Assembly: GCA_014584575.1 (NCBI GenBank)
Contig: JACTMP010000029.1
Coordinates: 97,150-161,149 of the forward strand
DNA: 64,000 bases
Direction of reading: 5' to 3'
Origin: Chloroflexota bacterium
Lineage (GTDB): Bacteria > Chloroflexota > Anaerolineae > Promineifilales > Promineifilaceae
Below, piece by piece: positions 51,403 to 60,111 of this stretch. Under the pieces are notes generated by a model. That model ran no database searches. It worked only from the letters and a program-made list of their open reading frames with translations, and was not told where the DNA came from. The first letter of the stretch is position 1. Each line of letters opens with the position of its first letter. The translations under genes were made by a program, and so were the position numbers.

Positions 51403-52866
51403 ATGAAACATCATTTTCTCTTCTTCCTGTTGCTTATTATCATGGTCGGTTTACGGCCGTTTCCCACCACCGCCGCACCCCAGGCCACCATCGTCGTCAA
51501 CTCCCTGGCCGATGACCAGACCGTTAACGGAAACTGCACTTTGCGCGAGGCCTTGTTAGCGGCCGAGTTGAATGTTGTCCAGGATGGCTGTGCCGCTGGC
51601 AGTGCCGTTGAGCCAGACTTGATTGTCTTTGCCGTCAGCGGCATCATCCATATGGCTCTGGGGGAATTTATGATTACGTCGCCGGTCATTATTCAGGGCA
51701 ACGGCCGGGACGAGACCATCATTGATGCCGACGGCAACAGCCGCATCTTCATGGCCGGAGCCTACCTTAAGCTTGAATCGCTGACTCTCCAGAATGGTAA
51801 CGCCTCAAACGGTGGGGCTATCTATGGGTTTCTGGATTTGTATCTCGACAATGTGCTCATCCAGGACAGCATCTCTACATTTTATGGTGGGGCGATATCC
51901 GTTCAAACTATGGGGGAGCTGACCATCAAGAACAGCTTGCTGCAACGCAACAATGCCTCACAGCGGGGCGGCGCAATCCATTTGAATCAATCAAGCACGA
52001 CCATCGAGAACAGCATTGTGCGGGACAACAACGCCGGGACGGGTGGTGGTGGTATTACTGCTTATGGTGGTACTCTAGGGATTACCCGTTCACGCATCGA
52101 GGGCAATAACAGTGATGGTCAAGGTGGAGGTGTGCATTATGGAGGTGGCTATTTCAGTCTCACCGACAGTACAATTGGCAACAATGTCACCAATCTCGAA
52201 GACGGTGGCGGTATATACATCTGGAACGTGAACGCGCTGATTGAGGGCAGCACCATCAGTGGGAACAGTGCCGCACAGGGCAGCGGCGGTGGCATTGCTT
52301 TCAGCGGTAGTTTTAGTGCTGCTCCCCAATTCTTGATGACCAACAGCACCGTCAGCGGCAATACTGCTTTTTTAGGTGGCGGCCTTTACCTGCACCCTAC
52401 TGGTGATAATGCAACCCTTATCCGTCACACGACCATCGCCAACAACACGGCACTGTCCGTGTTAGGCGCGGGCGGGGCTATCTTCCTTGATCCGGACAGC
52501 AACTTGGTGTACCTGACTCGCAACATTATCTCCGGCAACAGCGGGGCGCCGATCTGCTACCCTGCCGGTCCTCTGGAATCGCACGGCTTTAGCCTTCTGC
52601 AAGACAATTCCTGCGGCAGCTACCCAACAGATCTAGTTGGTGTTGACCCACTGCTGGGGCCGCTGGCCGATAACGGCGGGCCGACAGCGACCCATGCCCT
52701 GCAACCAGGAAGCCCGGCCATAGACCTGGCCGACTGCATCAACCTTATCGCCGTTGACCAGCGTGGCGTGGTGCGTCCCCAGGGTGAGCGGTGTGATAGT
52801 GGCGCATTTGAATTTGGTGATTTGGGAACAGCCATATATCTACCGCTGATCGTGAATACTCCATGA
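51403..52866 (+). CDS. Secreted CSLREA/choice-of-anchor Q parallel beta-helix protein
   Basis: A 487-residue exported protein. A signal peptide (HHFLFFLLLIIMVGLRPFPTTA) precedes a CSLREA-type start (TIVVNSLADDQTVNGNCTLR EALLAAE, split here across the motif). Residues 90-390 form a right-handed beta-helix of short repeats ending in GGG(I/A) (NGGAIYGFLDLYLDN, RGGAIHLNQSSTTIENS). The choice-of-anchor Q block DPLLGPLADNGGPTATHALQ with PGSPAIDLADC closes the domain. The last residues GTAIYLPLIVNTP are a YLPLIV tail like those of the other two secreted proteins. Probably a surface polysaccharide-related or adhesin-like protein. Confidence 0.88.
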   Translation: MKHHFLFFLLLIIMVGLRPFPTTAAPQATIVVNSLADDQTVNGNCTLREALLAAELNVVQDGCAAGSAVEPDLIVFAVSGIIHMALGEFMITSPVIIQGNGRDETIIDADGNSRIFMAGAYLKLESLTLQNGNASNGGAIYGFLDLYLDNVLIQDSISTFYGGAISVQTMGELTIKNSLLQRNNASQRGGAIHLNQSSTTIENSIVRDNNAGTGGGGITAYGGTLGITRSRIEGNNSDGQGGGVHYGGGYFSLTDSTIGNNVTNLEDGGGIYIWNVNALIEGSTISGNSAAQGSGGGIAFSGSFSAAPQFLMTNSTVSGNTAFLGGGLYLHPTGDNATLIRHTTIANNTALSVLGAGGAIFLDPDSNLVYLTRNIISGNSGAPICYPAGPLESHGFSLLQDNSCGSYPTDLVGVDPLLGPLADNGGPTATHALQPGSPAIDLADCINLIAVDQRGVVRPQGERCDSGAFEFGDLGTAIYLPLIVNTP

Positions 52867-52879
52867 TCCGGGTGGCCCT

Positions 52880-53020
52880 GTTGATCCACAGCAAGTGCTA
52901 ACCCACCTCCAATCCGGCCGCAAAATCGAAGCCGTGAAGCATGTACGTGCCGTCACCGGTCGCAGCCTGGCCGACGCCAAAGCGCATGTGGAACAGATGG
53001 AAAAGAAGAACAACCCATGA
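52880..53020 (+). pseudogene. Truncated copy of the bL12-like C-terminal domain
   Basis: In frame from 52880 to TGA 53018-53020 the DNA encodes HLQSGRKIEAVKHVRAVTGR then SLADAKAHVEQMEKKNNP, nearly the same as the end of the membrane protein at 44304-44843. It has no start codon or membrane segments of its own, so it is a leftover of a duplication about 8 kb away. No other gene is seen in this spacer. Confidence 0.8.
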
Positions 53021-53108
53021 ACGTCTGCACAGATGGATTGGCACTCTGGCAGGCGACTACCTGGTCTGATCATTCGGCAATGACAGACAAAAAATAGGTG
53101 ATTGATTG

Positions 53109-54236
53109 ATGAAACAAAGACTCATTTTCAGTTGCGCCATACCGGTAATGGTATTTATCCTTTTCCTCAGCACCGGACAGCCATCCCCTCTTTACGGGAA
53201 TGAACACGCCCACTACCCTGCTGTTCAAACAGGCCCTCTTGTGCCAGACACTCCTGACATCCAGGTTAGGCCGACGCAGATTGTTAGCCAACAGGTCGTC
53301 AACACCCGGGTTGAACATTCTTTAGCCATCAGTAACACGGGGGATACAGACCTGGTATGGAGTATCTTTGAAGCAAGCGACACCAACCAGTCATTGAGCA
53401 GCGGCGGCAACTGGGTAGACACCTTTGACACCTATCCCACCGGCTCCAATATGCATGGCGTGGGTGGCTGGAAAGGTTGGGATAACCACCCCTCTTTCAC
53501 AGCCTTTACCACTGATGTCCGGGCACGCAGCGCGCCTAACTCGTTGGACATCGCCTCTAATTCTGACCTGGTGCGAGAGTTTAGTGTCAGCAGTGGCTAT
53601 TGGACTTTCACAGCGTGGCAATACGTGCCCAGTTCTATGACCGGCAGCAGCTTTTTCATCATGCTCAATACCTATAATGACAATGGGCTGAAAAATTGGT
53701 CAGTACAGGTGAGATTCGACGGCTCTACAAATACCGTCACCAACGAAGGTATTGCCGGCGGCACAGCGACGTTGATCACCGACCGATGGGTTGAACTCAG
53801 GGTAGAGATTGACCTGGACCAAGACACCCAGGCTTTCTTCTACGACGACCAGGTATTGTACCTAGCCCCTTGGTCCGAAGGAGTCAGCGGCAATGGCGCG
53901 ACCAACATTGCCGCTGTAAACCTGTATGCGAATGGTACCTCGTCAGTATACTATGACGATATATCATTGTTACCTTGGATCCAGTATTGTGGCACGCCTA
54001 CACCCATAGATTGGACCTTGATCGATCCGGTCAACGGCGTGATCCCCCCAAACGCTGCCACAACGGTCACTGTAATCTTCGATACCACAGACCTCCGGAT
54101 AGGTACGCATCGAGGTACGCTTTGTGTCCTGAGTAATGACCCCGGCAGCCCACTCATTCCTGTGCCGTTGACAACACTTGTTGTCAGAGGCGAACCGGAT
54201 CATGAACTCTTTCTGCCCGTGATTGTGAAAAATTAG
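53109..54236 (+). CDS. Secreted concanavalin-like protein with a FLPVIVK tail
   Basis: A 375-residue exported protein. The signal peptide is FSCAIPVMVFILFLSTG. A BACON/choice-of-anchor D-like segment (VEHSLAISNTGDTDLVWSIF) is followed by a jelly-roll or laminin-G-like domain (about 105-270: VDTFDTYPTGSN, VSSGYWTFTAWQYVPSSM, VELRVEIDLDQDTQAFFYDD) and then a second small beta-domain. It ends HELFLPVIVKN, one of three secreted proteins with this tail. I prefer the ATG at 53109 over the adjoining TTG 53106. The ligand is unknown. Confidence 0.83.
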   Translation: MKQRLIFSCAIPVMVFILFLSTGQPSPLYGNEHAHYPAVQTGPLVPDTPDIQVRPTQIVSQQVVNTRVEHSLAISNTGDTDLVWSIFEASDTNQSLSSGGNWVDTFDTYPTGSNMHGVGGWKGWDNHPSFTAFTTDVRARSAPNSLDIASNSDLVREFSVSSGYWTFTAWQYVPSSMTGSSFFIMLNTYNDNGLKNWSVQVRFDGSTNTVTNEGIAGGTATLITDRWVELRVEIDLDQDTQAFFYDDQVLYLAPWSEGVSGNGATNIAAVNLYANGTSSVYYDDISLLPWIQYCGTPTPIDWTLIDPVNGVIPPNAATTVTVIFDTTDLRIGTHRGTLCVLSNDPGSPLIPVPLTTLVVRGEPDHELFLPVIVKN

Positions 54237-54351
54237 TGCGGCTACCAGAAGCTGATACACTTTTTGCACTTGCAAAGGGAAACACGACCATGACTGCACA
54301 CCCAGACAATTTGGCCCATGATGTCTGGTCGCCCTGATTTGAAAAGAAACA

Positions 54352-54942
54352 ATGCCAGATAACTCGCCCTTACCGCAAACCCTGATCATCCTCTCCGGCC
54401 TGCCCGGCTGTGGCAAAACGACGCTGGCTCGCCTGCTGGTGCAGGAGCTGCGTCTGCCCATCCTGACCGTAGACGATGTGGTAGACGCCATCCCGCCGCA
54501 CATGACCGGGCACTCAGAACGGTTTTGGGAGGATATGGTTCACATCTTGCTGCATCTGGTGGATGCCCAACTGGCCTGGGGCCACAGCGTCATTGTGGAT
54601 TCGGTGTTCATGGGCATAGACGAGAGCCAGACGCAGCACCATTGGAGCGACCGCCGCCGCGCCTACGAGATCGCCCAACGCCGCGGGGTCAACTTCCGCC
54701 CCGTCTATCTATATATCTCCGACGAAGCGGTCTGGCGGGAGCGGCTGGCGCAACGCGCCCGGCAGTTCCCCGATGCGCCGGTGGCTACCTGGACACAAGT
54801 AGACACGCAGCGGCGCTATTTCCAGCCCTGGCGGCCGGGTCAGGCGCTTTTTCTGGATGGGTTGAACAGCGTAGAAGATAATTTTGCTACGGCCGTGACG
54901 TTTATTACCAATCCGGATGTTCAGTTAACAGGATGGGCATGA
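54352..54942 (+). CDS. P-loop kinase, ATP-binding, zeta-toxin/adenylylsulfate-kinase-like
   Basis: A 196-residue P-loop NTPase. Walker A GLPGCGKTT is at residues 16-24. The rest has LTVDDVVDAIPPHM, HSVIVDSVFMGIDESQ and SDEAVWRERLAQRARQFPD (a LID-like segment). AAA_33-type small kinases with this layout phosphorylate sugars, nucleosides or aminoacyl intermediates, and some are zeta toxins. No antitoxin gene is adjacent. Function is undetermined. Confidence 0.8.
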   Translation: MPDNSPLPQTLIILSGLPGCGKTTLARLLVQELRLPILTVDDVVDAIPPHMTGHSERFWEDMVHILLHLVDAQLAWGHSVIVDSVFMGIDESQTQHHWSDRRRAYEIAQRRGVNFRPVYLYISDEAVWRERLAQRARQFPDAPVATWTQVDTQRRYFQPWRPGQALFLDGLNSVEDNFATAVTFITNPDVQLTGWA

Positions 54943-54982
54943 GGAACTGACATTCGCGCAAATTTGAATCATCAATCCTTAA

Positions 54983-55012
54983 TTGACCGACGGTCGGTCA
55001 CTGTGTTATAAT
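54983..55012 (+). promoter_or_regulatory. Promoter with overlapping TetR operator
   Basis: TTGACC (54983-54988), 18-base spacer, TATAAT (55007-55012). A palindrome TGACCGA-CGG-TCGGTCA (54984-55000) covers the -35 and spacer, the classical place for a TetR-family repressor, so the gene at 55041 probably represses itself and the following genes. Confidence 0.83.
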
Positions 55013-55040
55013 CGCCCCATTTGGAGATATAGATAGCAGT

Positions 55041-55673
55041 ATGACCCGTATCGTGAAAGACCCAGAGACACGCCGCCAGGAAATTGTGGCGGCAGCAAAA
55101 GCACTATTCCAGGCAAAGGGCTACGAACACACCAGCATGAACGATGTGATGCAAACCCTGGGTGTTGCCAAAGGGACCATTTACCACTATTTCAAATCTA
55201 AAGAGGAATTGCTGGCCGCTGTGGTCGAGTCAATGGTCAGCGATAGTTTGCCCGCCATGCAGCACATCGTTGCCGAAACACCCGGCAGTGCGCTTGATAA
55301 ACTGCACGCCCTGATCAGTATCACCCGGCAGGCCGCCGCAGATGACACCATGCGGGAACATCTGCGCCAACCCGCCAACCTGGGAATGCACACGCGCATA
55401 CTGGCGACAGCTTTCCGCGAACAAGCCCCGTTGTACGCCGAACTCATCCGTTCCGGCTGCGACGAGGGCATTTTCCATACCGAACACCCGCTTGAATGTG
55501 CGGAGTTCATCCTGGCGGCAGTGCAATTCCTGACCGACGTCACCATTTACCCCTGGACAGCAGAAGATTTAGGGCGACGGGTGCAAGCCTTCCCCATATT
55601 AGTCGAAACGCAGTTGCAAGCACCGCCGGGATCGTTTGCCTTCCTGGCAGGTATGCTTGAAAACAGGAGATAA
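55041..55673 (+). CDS. TetR/AcrR-family transcriptional regulator
   Basis: A 210-residue repressor. The N-terminal DNA-binding domain is QEIVAAAKALFQAKGYEHTS and MNDVMQTLGVAKGTIYHYFK, followed by SKEELLAAVVESM. The C-terminal helical domain binds an unknown ligand. The operator palindrome lies in its own promoter. It sits five bases before the glycosyltransferase, so both are cotranscribed and the repressor likely senses a substrate of that enzyme or a xenobiotic. Confidence 0.93.
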   Translation: MTRIVKDPETRRQEIVAAAKALFQAKGYEHTSMNDVMQTLGVAKGTIYHYFKSKEELLAAVVESMVSDSLPAMQHIVAETPGSALDKLHALISITRQAAADDTMREHLRQPANLGMHTRILATAFREQAPLYAELIRSGCDEGIFHTEHPLECAEFILAAVQFLTDVTIYPWTAEDLGRRVQAFPILVETQLQAPPGSFAFLAGMLENRR

Positions 55674-55677
55674 CCCG

Positions 55678-56940
55678 ATGCGTATCGCCATTTTTGCCCT
55701 GGGTAGCCGGGGCGACGTGCAACCCTACATCGCTCTGGGGAAGGGGCTGCAAGCTGCCGGCCATACCACACGCCTGATTTCCCACGAGAATTACGAAAAA
55801 CTGGTGAACGCCCGCGGACTAGAATTTTGGCCGATGCCCGGTAATGTGCAGGAATTTGTTGAGTCAACGGAAATGCAGACATTACTCGAAAAAGGCAATT
55901 TTATCGCCATCATGAAGTATGCCGCCCAAAACGCCAAAACAACCATATTGACCTGGGCACGGGAAGGGTTCCGGGCGTGTCAGGGAATGGATTGCCTTCT
56001 GGCGGGTTTTGGTGGGCTATTCTTGGGTTTGGCCCTGGCCGAAAAAGTGGACATTCCCCTGATTCAGGCGCACTACGTTCCCTTTACGCCCACCCGCGAA
56101 TTTCCAGGCGCACTCGCTCCATCGGGCATTTCGCGTCTGGGAGGATGGGCCAACCTGTTTTCGCATCATATCACCCGTCAGATGATGTGGCAGCAGGGGC
56201 GCAGCGCCGACACGGCCGCCCGGCAACAGGTGCTTGAGCTACCTGCGGCGCCCTTTTTTGGCCCATTTCAATCGCCCCACCTGCAAAACAGTCCCATTTT
56301 GTACGGCTTTAGTGAGGCGGTTATTGCCAAGCCGGCGGATTGGGGTCACCAGGCCTATGTCACCGGATATTGGTTCCTTGAATCGGAGCGGGATTGGCAA
56401 CCGCCGCCGGCATTGGAGGCGTTTCTCCAACGCGGGCCGACGCCCATCTCCATTGGCTTTGGCAGTATGAGCAGTCGCAAGGCTGAGGAGACGGCGCAAC
56501 TGGTTTTGCAAGCCCTGGCAAAGAGTGGGCAGCGGGCCATTTTGCTTACCGGTTGGAAAGGTTTGCAACTGGATGTTTTGCCTGAACATGTCTTCGCCCT
56601 GGAGTCGGCCCCGCATGAATGGCTGTTCAGCCAGGTTTCGGCCGTTGTCCATCACGGCGGGGCGGGGACAACGGCCGCCGGGCTGCGGGCGGGGGTGCCT
56701 TCCATCGTGATCCCCTTTTTTGCTGACCAGCCGTTTTGGGGACAGCGCGTAGCCGATCTGGGCGTAGGGCCGTCTCCTATTCCTCGCAAAAAATTGACGG
56801 CCGACCGGCTGGCACAAGCCATTCAACAGACAGTGCAAGATGTGGCGATGCGGCAACGTGCGGCCGCTCTGGGCGAGAAAATCCGCGCCGAAAATGGCGT
56901 AGCCCGCGCCGTGGCGCTTATTGCAGATCGGGCAACATGA
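55678..56940 (+). CDS. UDP-sugar glycosyltransferase, GT1 (MGT/sterol-glucosyltransferase-like)
   Basis: A 420-residue GT-B glycosyltransferase. The N-terminal acceptor half starts FALGSRGDVQPYIALGKGLQ AAGH, and the donor half has ISIGFGSMSSRKAEE, the UDP-sugar motif VVHHGGAGTTAAGLRAGVPS and VIPFFADQPFWGQRVADLGV. CAGGAG is eight bases before the ATG. Such enzymes modify macrolides, sterols or other lipophilic aglycones, sometimes giving antibiotic self-resistance. Cotranscription with a TetR regulator fits induced inactivation of a small molecule. Confidence 0.9.
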   Translation: MRIAIFALGSRGDVQPYIALGKGLQAAGHTTRLISHENYEKLVNARGLEFWPMPGNVQEFVESTEMQTLLEKGNFIAIMKYAAQNAKTTILTWAREGFRACQGMDCLLAGFGGLFLGLALAEKVDIPLIQAHYVPFTPTREFPGALAPSGISRLGGWANLFSHHITRQMMWQQGRSADTAARQQVLELPAAPFFGPFQSPHLQNSPILYGFSEAVIAKPADWGHQAYVTGYWFLESERDWQPPPALEAFLQRGPTPISIGFGSMSSRKAEETAQLVLQALAKSGQRAILLTGWKGLQLDVLPEHVFALESAPHEWLFSQVSAVVHHGGAGTTAAGLRAGVPSIVIPFFADQPFWGQRVADLGVGPSPIPRKKLTADRLAQAIQQTVQDVAMRQRAAALGEKIRAENGVARAVALIADRAT

Positions 56941-57044
56941 TGAACTATGTGGGCGCTCACAAAGGATCGTCACCACAACAGGTCGAGAGATATGTTACAC
57001 TTTAGGCTACAAACCAAACTGTCATAACCAACAAGGAGAACGTC

Positions 57045-57902
57045 ATGCACTCAGACACCAGTGACAAACCGGCAGGTTTTGTAGATGGCTGGCAAGAAGG
57101 GCATCTACAGGCCAACGGAATTGGTATTCACTATTACCGCACCGGCGGAAATAAGCCGCCGCTCATTCTGGCGCATGGCGTCACCGACAATGGCCTCTGC
57201 TGGCGGCGTGTGGCTCTGGCATTGCAGGCCGATTTTGACCTGATCATGGTGGATGCCCGCGGCCACGGCCGTTCCGACAAGCCGCCTACCGGTTACACCT
57301 ATGATGAGTTCGCCGCCGATTTAGCCGCCTTTATTCAGGAAATGGGACTCGGCGCAACGGCCGTCATGGGGCACTCGATGGGCGCTTTCACGGCTGTGGT
57401 GACAGCTGCCCAGAACCCCAACTTAGTTAGCAAACTCATTCTGGAAGACCCGCCCCTGATGAGTGACCAGGCTGCGGCCGAATTGGCGGAGCGGTTCACC
57501 CAAGGTGCGGCGATGTTCGCCATGATGCAAGAGCAGCCTGTGGCAGCGATTGTGCAGTTCGCCCAACATATGAACAGCGATTGGCATGAGATGGAGTTTC
57601 CGGCGTGGGCTGAGTCCAAGAAGCAGTTTGCCTCACAGGTATTTACGGAGCTGGGTGTGGCGGCGGTACAGGTAGATTGGCGCGCCCTGATGCGGCAGTT
57701 GACCATGCCCACCTTACTCCTGACGGCCGACAACACCCCTCATCCCTCAGGGCCAGCCATCGTCACCCCGGAAATCGCGGCCGAAGCGGCGGCCCTCAAT
57801 CCCCACATCCAACTGGCTTATCTACCTGACGCGGGCCACAACATTCGCCGCGAGCAGTTCGATTTGTTTGTGCAGACAATACGGCCGTTTCTGACCACAT
57901 GA
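57045..57902 (+). CDS. Alpha/beta-fold hydrolase
   Basis: A 285-residue hydrolase. ILAHGVTDNGLCWRRVALAL, MVDARGHGRSDKPPTGYTYD, VMGHSMGAFTAVV (nucleophile Ser), and the His in LPDAGHNIRREQFDLF are clear. AAGGAG lies before the ATG. The esterase or epoxide-hydrolase-like substrate is unknown. It follows the glycosyltransferase by about 100 bases. Confidence 0.9.
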   Translation: MHSDTSDKPAGFVDGWQEGHLQANGIGIHYYRTGGNKPPLILAHGVTDNGLCWRRVALALQADFDLIMVDARGHGRSDKPPTGYTYDEFAADLAAFIQEMGLGATAVMGHSMGAFTAVVTAAQNPNLVSKLILEDPPLMSDQAAAELAERFTQGAAMFAMMQEQPVAAIVQFAQHMNSDWHEMEFPAWAESKKQFASQVFTELGVAAVQVDWRALMRQLTMPTLLLTADNTPHPSGPAIVTPEIAAEAAALNPHIQLAYLPDAGHNIRREQFDLFVQTIRPFLTT

Positions 57903-57940
57903 GTTGAAAATGGGGATCAAGAGGAAAGAAGGAGACGCAT

Positions 57941-58432
57941 ATGAAAATCGAACTGCGGCCACCATCACGATCTGACCGCAACTTAATCCGGCGCATGATG
58001 GAACTGTATCTCTATGATTTCTCGGAATACGAAGATGCGGACCTGGATGAGCATGGACTTTTCTCGTATGGCGATCTTGATTACTTCTGGTTTGAACCGA
58101 CACACGCCGCCTTTCTGGTGACGGTGGATGATAAACTGGCCGGTTTTGTCCTGGTTGACAACGATGTAAAACTACCCGAAAGTGAGCGGGCCGTCAGCGA
58201 ATTTTTTGTGATGCGCAAGTACCGCCGTCGTGGTGTGGGCAAACAGGTCGTGCATCAACTTTTTGACATGCTGCCTGCCCGCTGGGAGGCGGCTGTGATC
58301 GAGACAAATCAGCCGGCGCAGCAATTCTGGCGCAAGACGTTTGCCGCCTATAGGCAGGGAATCTTTCAGGAAACGGCGCTCAACAATGATGAGTGGCAAG
58401 GCCCTGTATTCACTTTGGATAACCGCGAATGA
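57941..58432 (+). CDS. GNAT-family N-acetyltransferase
   Basis: A 163-residue acetyltransferase. AGFVLVDNDVK precedes the acetyl-CoA pyrophosphate loop MRKYRRRGVGKQVVHQLF (R/Q-x-x-G-x-G/A form), and AAVIETNQPAQQFWRKTFAA is the last conserved block. AAGGAG precedes the ATG. Stop and next start overlap (ATGA), so it is cotranslated with the phosphotransferase-like gene. The acceptor is unknown. Confidence 0.88.
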   Translation: MKIELRPPSRSDRNLIRRMMELYLYDFSEYEDADLDEHGLFSYGDLDYFWFEPTHAAFLVTVDDKLAGFVLVDNDVKLPESERAVSEFFVMRKYRRRGVGKQVVHQLFDMLPARWEAAVIETNQPAQQFWRKTFAAYRQGIFQETALNNDEWQGPVFTLDNRE

Positions 58433-59514
58433 TAAATGAACAAGTAATTACCAATCTGGAACAAGTCACACCCGAATGGCTCACGGCCGTACTCACCCAC
58501 AGCGGCGCACTCACCCAGGGCACGGTTGCCGGGTTTGATGTGACCGGCGGGCGCGGCAACTGGTCAGAAAGCGGCTCGCTGCAACTGACCTATTCACCGG
58601 ATGCGCAGGGGGAACGGCCGTCACGCCTCTTCCTCAAACTGGTGAACGCCGACACCGGCGATGGCGAGTATTTCGGCTCGTCGGAGGTGGATTATTACCT
58701 GCGCGACTATGTGGATGTGCCCGATGCGCCGCTGCTGCGTTGTTATGACGGCCGTTACGCCGCCGCCATTCATCGCTACCATTTGCTGCTGGAAGATGTG
58801 TCGTCCACGCACCAAATGGCCTGTGACCAGCCGTCCACGCTGGAGTATGGCCTGGCGCTGGCCGACGCGTTCGCTATCCTGCACGGCCGTTGGTGGGGGG
58901 CGGCGCGGTTGGCTGAAGCCAACGCCCACTTGCACGACGCCGACCACATCCGCCGCTGGGTGGCGATTGCCGAGCCAGGCGCAGAGCATATCATCAGCCA
59001 GCTTGCCGCAGAACTCAAACCGCACTGGCCCGCCGCCATCCGGGACATCTTCGCCCGTCACCCGCAGGCGATGATCCGTCGCAGCCAGGACGCCAACGGC
59101 TTCACCCTCTTTCACGGTGACGCGGGCTGTTACAACATCATGGTTCCGCGGGAGGGAACACAACCGATCTACCTGATTGACCGCCAACCGTTCGACTGGG
59201 GCCTGACCACCTGGCTGGGCGTCTACGATCTGGCCTATGCCCTAATTTTTCACCCCGGCGGCGAAACAGACCGCCAATGGGAACTAACCGTCCTGCGCCA
59301 TTACCACGAAACGCTCATCCGTCGCGGCGTGCAGGGCTACAGTTGGGCGCAGTTGTGGGATGATTACCGGCTGTGTGTGGCCATGGGCGTTTACATTGCC
59401 GTGGAGTATTGTCGCGGCGGCATCAACGAGTCCACGCAATGGGTCTGGCTGCCCATGCTGCAAAACGTGCTCACCGCCTGCGACGACCTTAACTGCGCCG
59501 AATTATGGAAGTAA
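58429..59514 (+). CDS. Phosphotransferase-like protein (aminoglycoside/ecdysteroid kinase fold)
   Basis: A 361-residue APH/EcKinase-like protein. The ATP-site region contains VAGFDVTGGRGNWSESGSLQ; the kinase-like catalytic loop is FTLFHGDAGCYNIMVP with Asp in HGD, and the metal loop YLIDRQPFDWGLTTWLGVYD. These match the H-x-D-x-x-x-x-N pattern of small-molecule kinases. ATGA overlap with the preceding acetyltransferase suggests a joint role in modifying a small molecule, perhaps an antibiotic. Confidence 0.82.
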   Translation: MINEQVITNLEQVTPEWLTAVLTHSGALTQGTVAGFDVTGGRGNWSESGSLQLTYSPDAQGERPSRLFLKLVNADTGDGEYFGSSEVDYYLRDYVDVPDAPLLRCYDGRYAAAIHRYHLLLEDVSSTHQMACDQPSTLEYGLALADAFAILHGRWWGAARLAEANAHLHDADHIRRWVAIAEPGAEHIISQLAAELKPHWPAAIRDIFARHPQAMIRRSQDANGFTLFHGDAGCYNIMVPREGTQPIYLIDRQPFDWGLTTWLGVYDLAYALIFHPGGETDRQWELTVLRHYHETLIRRGVQGYSWAQLWDDYRLCVAMGVYIAVEYCRGGINESTQWVWLPMLQNVLTACDDLNCAELWK

Positions 59515-60111
59515 ACGAAACGGAAAGAATCATACGCTCTGACATTGTCTTGATCGGGCCGCCTTTCGCGGGCAAGAGTACGCTGGGCAAACTGCTGGCG
59601 GCAGAACTTGACCTGCCACAGGTATCACTGGATGCGTTGCGCTGGGATTACTACCGGGAAATTGGGTTTGACGAGGCTTTGGCACAGGAGCTGCGCCAAA
59701 AAGGCGGCTTTTTGACAGTGGTCGCCTATTGGAGTCTGTTCAACAGCCACGCCATCGAAAGAACGCTGGCCGATCACGCCAACTGCATTTTTGATTTTGG
59801 TGCAGGGCCGATAGTCTTTTGACTTGCAGCGGGATCAGATCATACGAGCTTTAGCCCCTTTCGCCAATGTTGTGCGTTTGCTGCCATCGCCAGACCCGGA
59901 AAGGTCAATCCAGGTCTTACAGCAGCGGGGCAGTCACCTTGTCGGTACAAATGCACAAAACTTCGACTGGAGCGCCTTTTTTGTAAATCACCGGCAAAAT
60001 CAGGCGTTGGCTAAATACGAACTCTACACTGAGGGCAAGACGCCTGCGGAAAGCTGTGCGGAAATTATCGCCCTCACCCAAGCAACAGATCAGGTAAAAA
60101 CAGGCGCATGA
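59505..60111 (+). pseudogene. Shikimate-kinase-like P-loop protein interrupted by a one-base frameshift
   Basis: From ATG 59505, 105 codons run to TGA 59820-59822, and the remaining 95 codons lie in the next frame to 60111. Deleting one T from the TTTT at 59817-59820 joins them as FGAGPIVFDLQRDQIIRALA, giving a continuous protein of about 200 residues. The P-loop is LIGPPFAGKSTLGKLLAAEL, the next strand SLDALRWDYYREIG, and the second part contains NVVRLLPSPDPERSIQVLQQ. It resembles shikimate-kinase-like P-loop proteins. The gap could be a real mutation or an assembly error in the homopolymer. It overlaps the previous gene by 10 bases and the kinase by 4. Confidence 0.75.

Noticed and set aside
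54290..54337. A 15-codon open frame starting ATGACTGCACACCC
   Set aside because: Too short, no family resemblance and no ribosome site; probably chance or a gene remnant.
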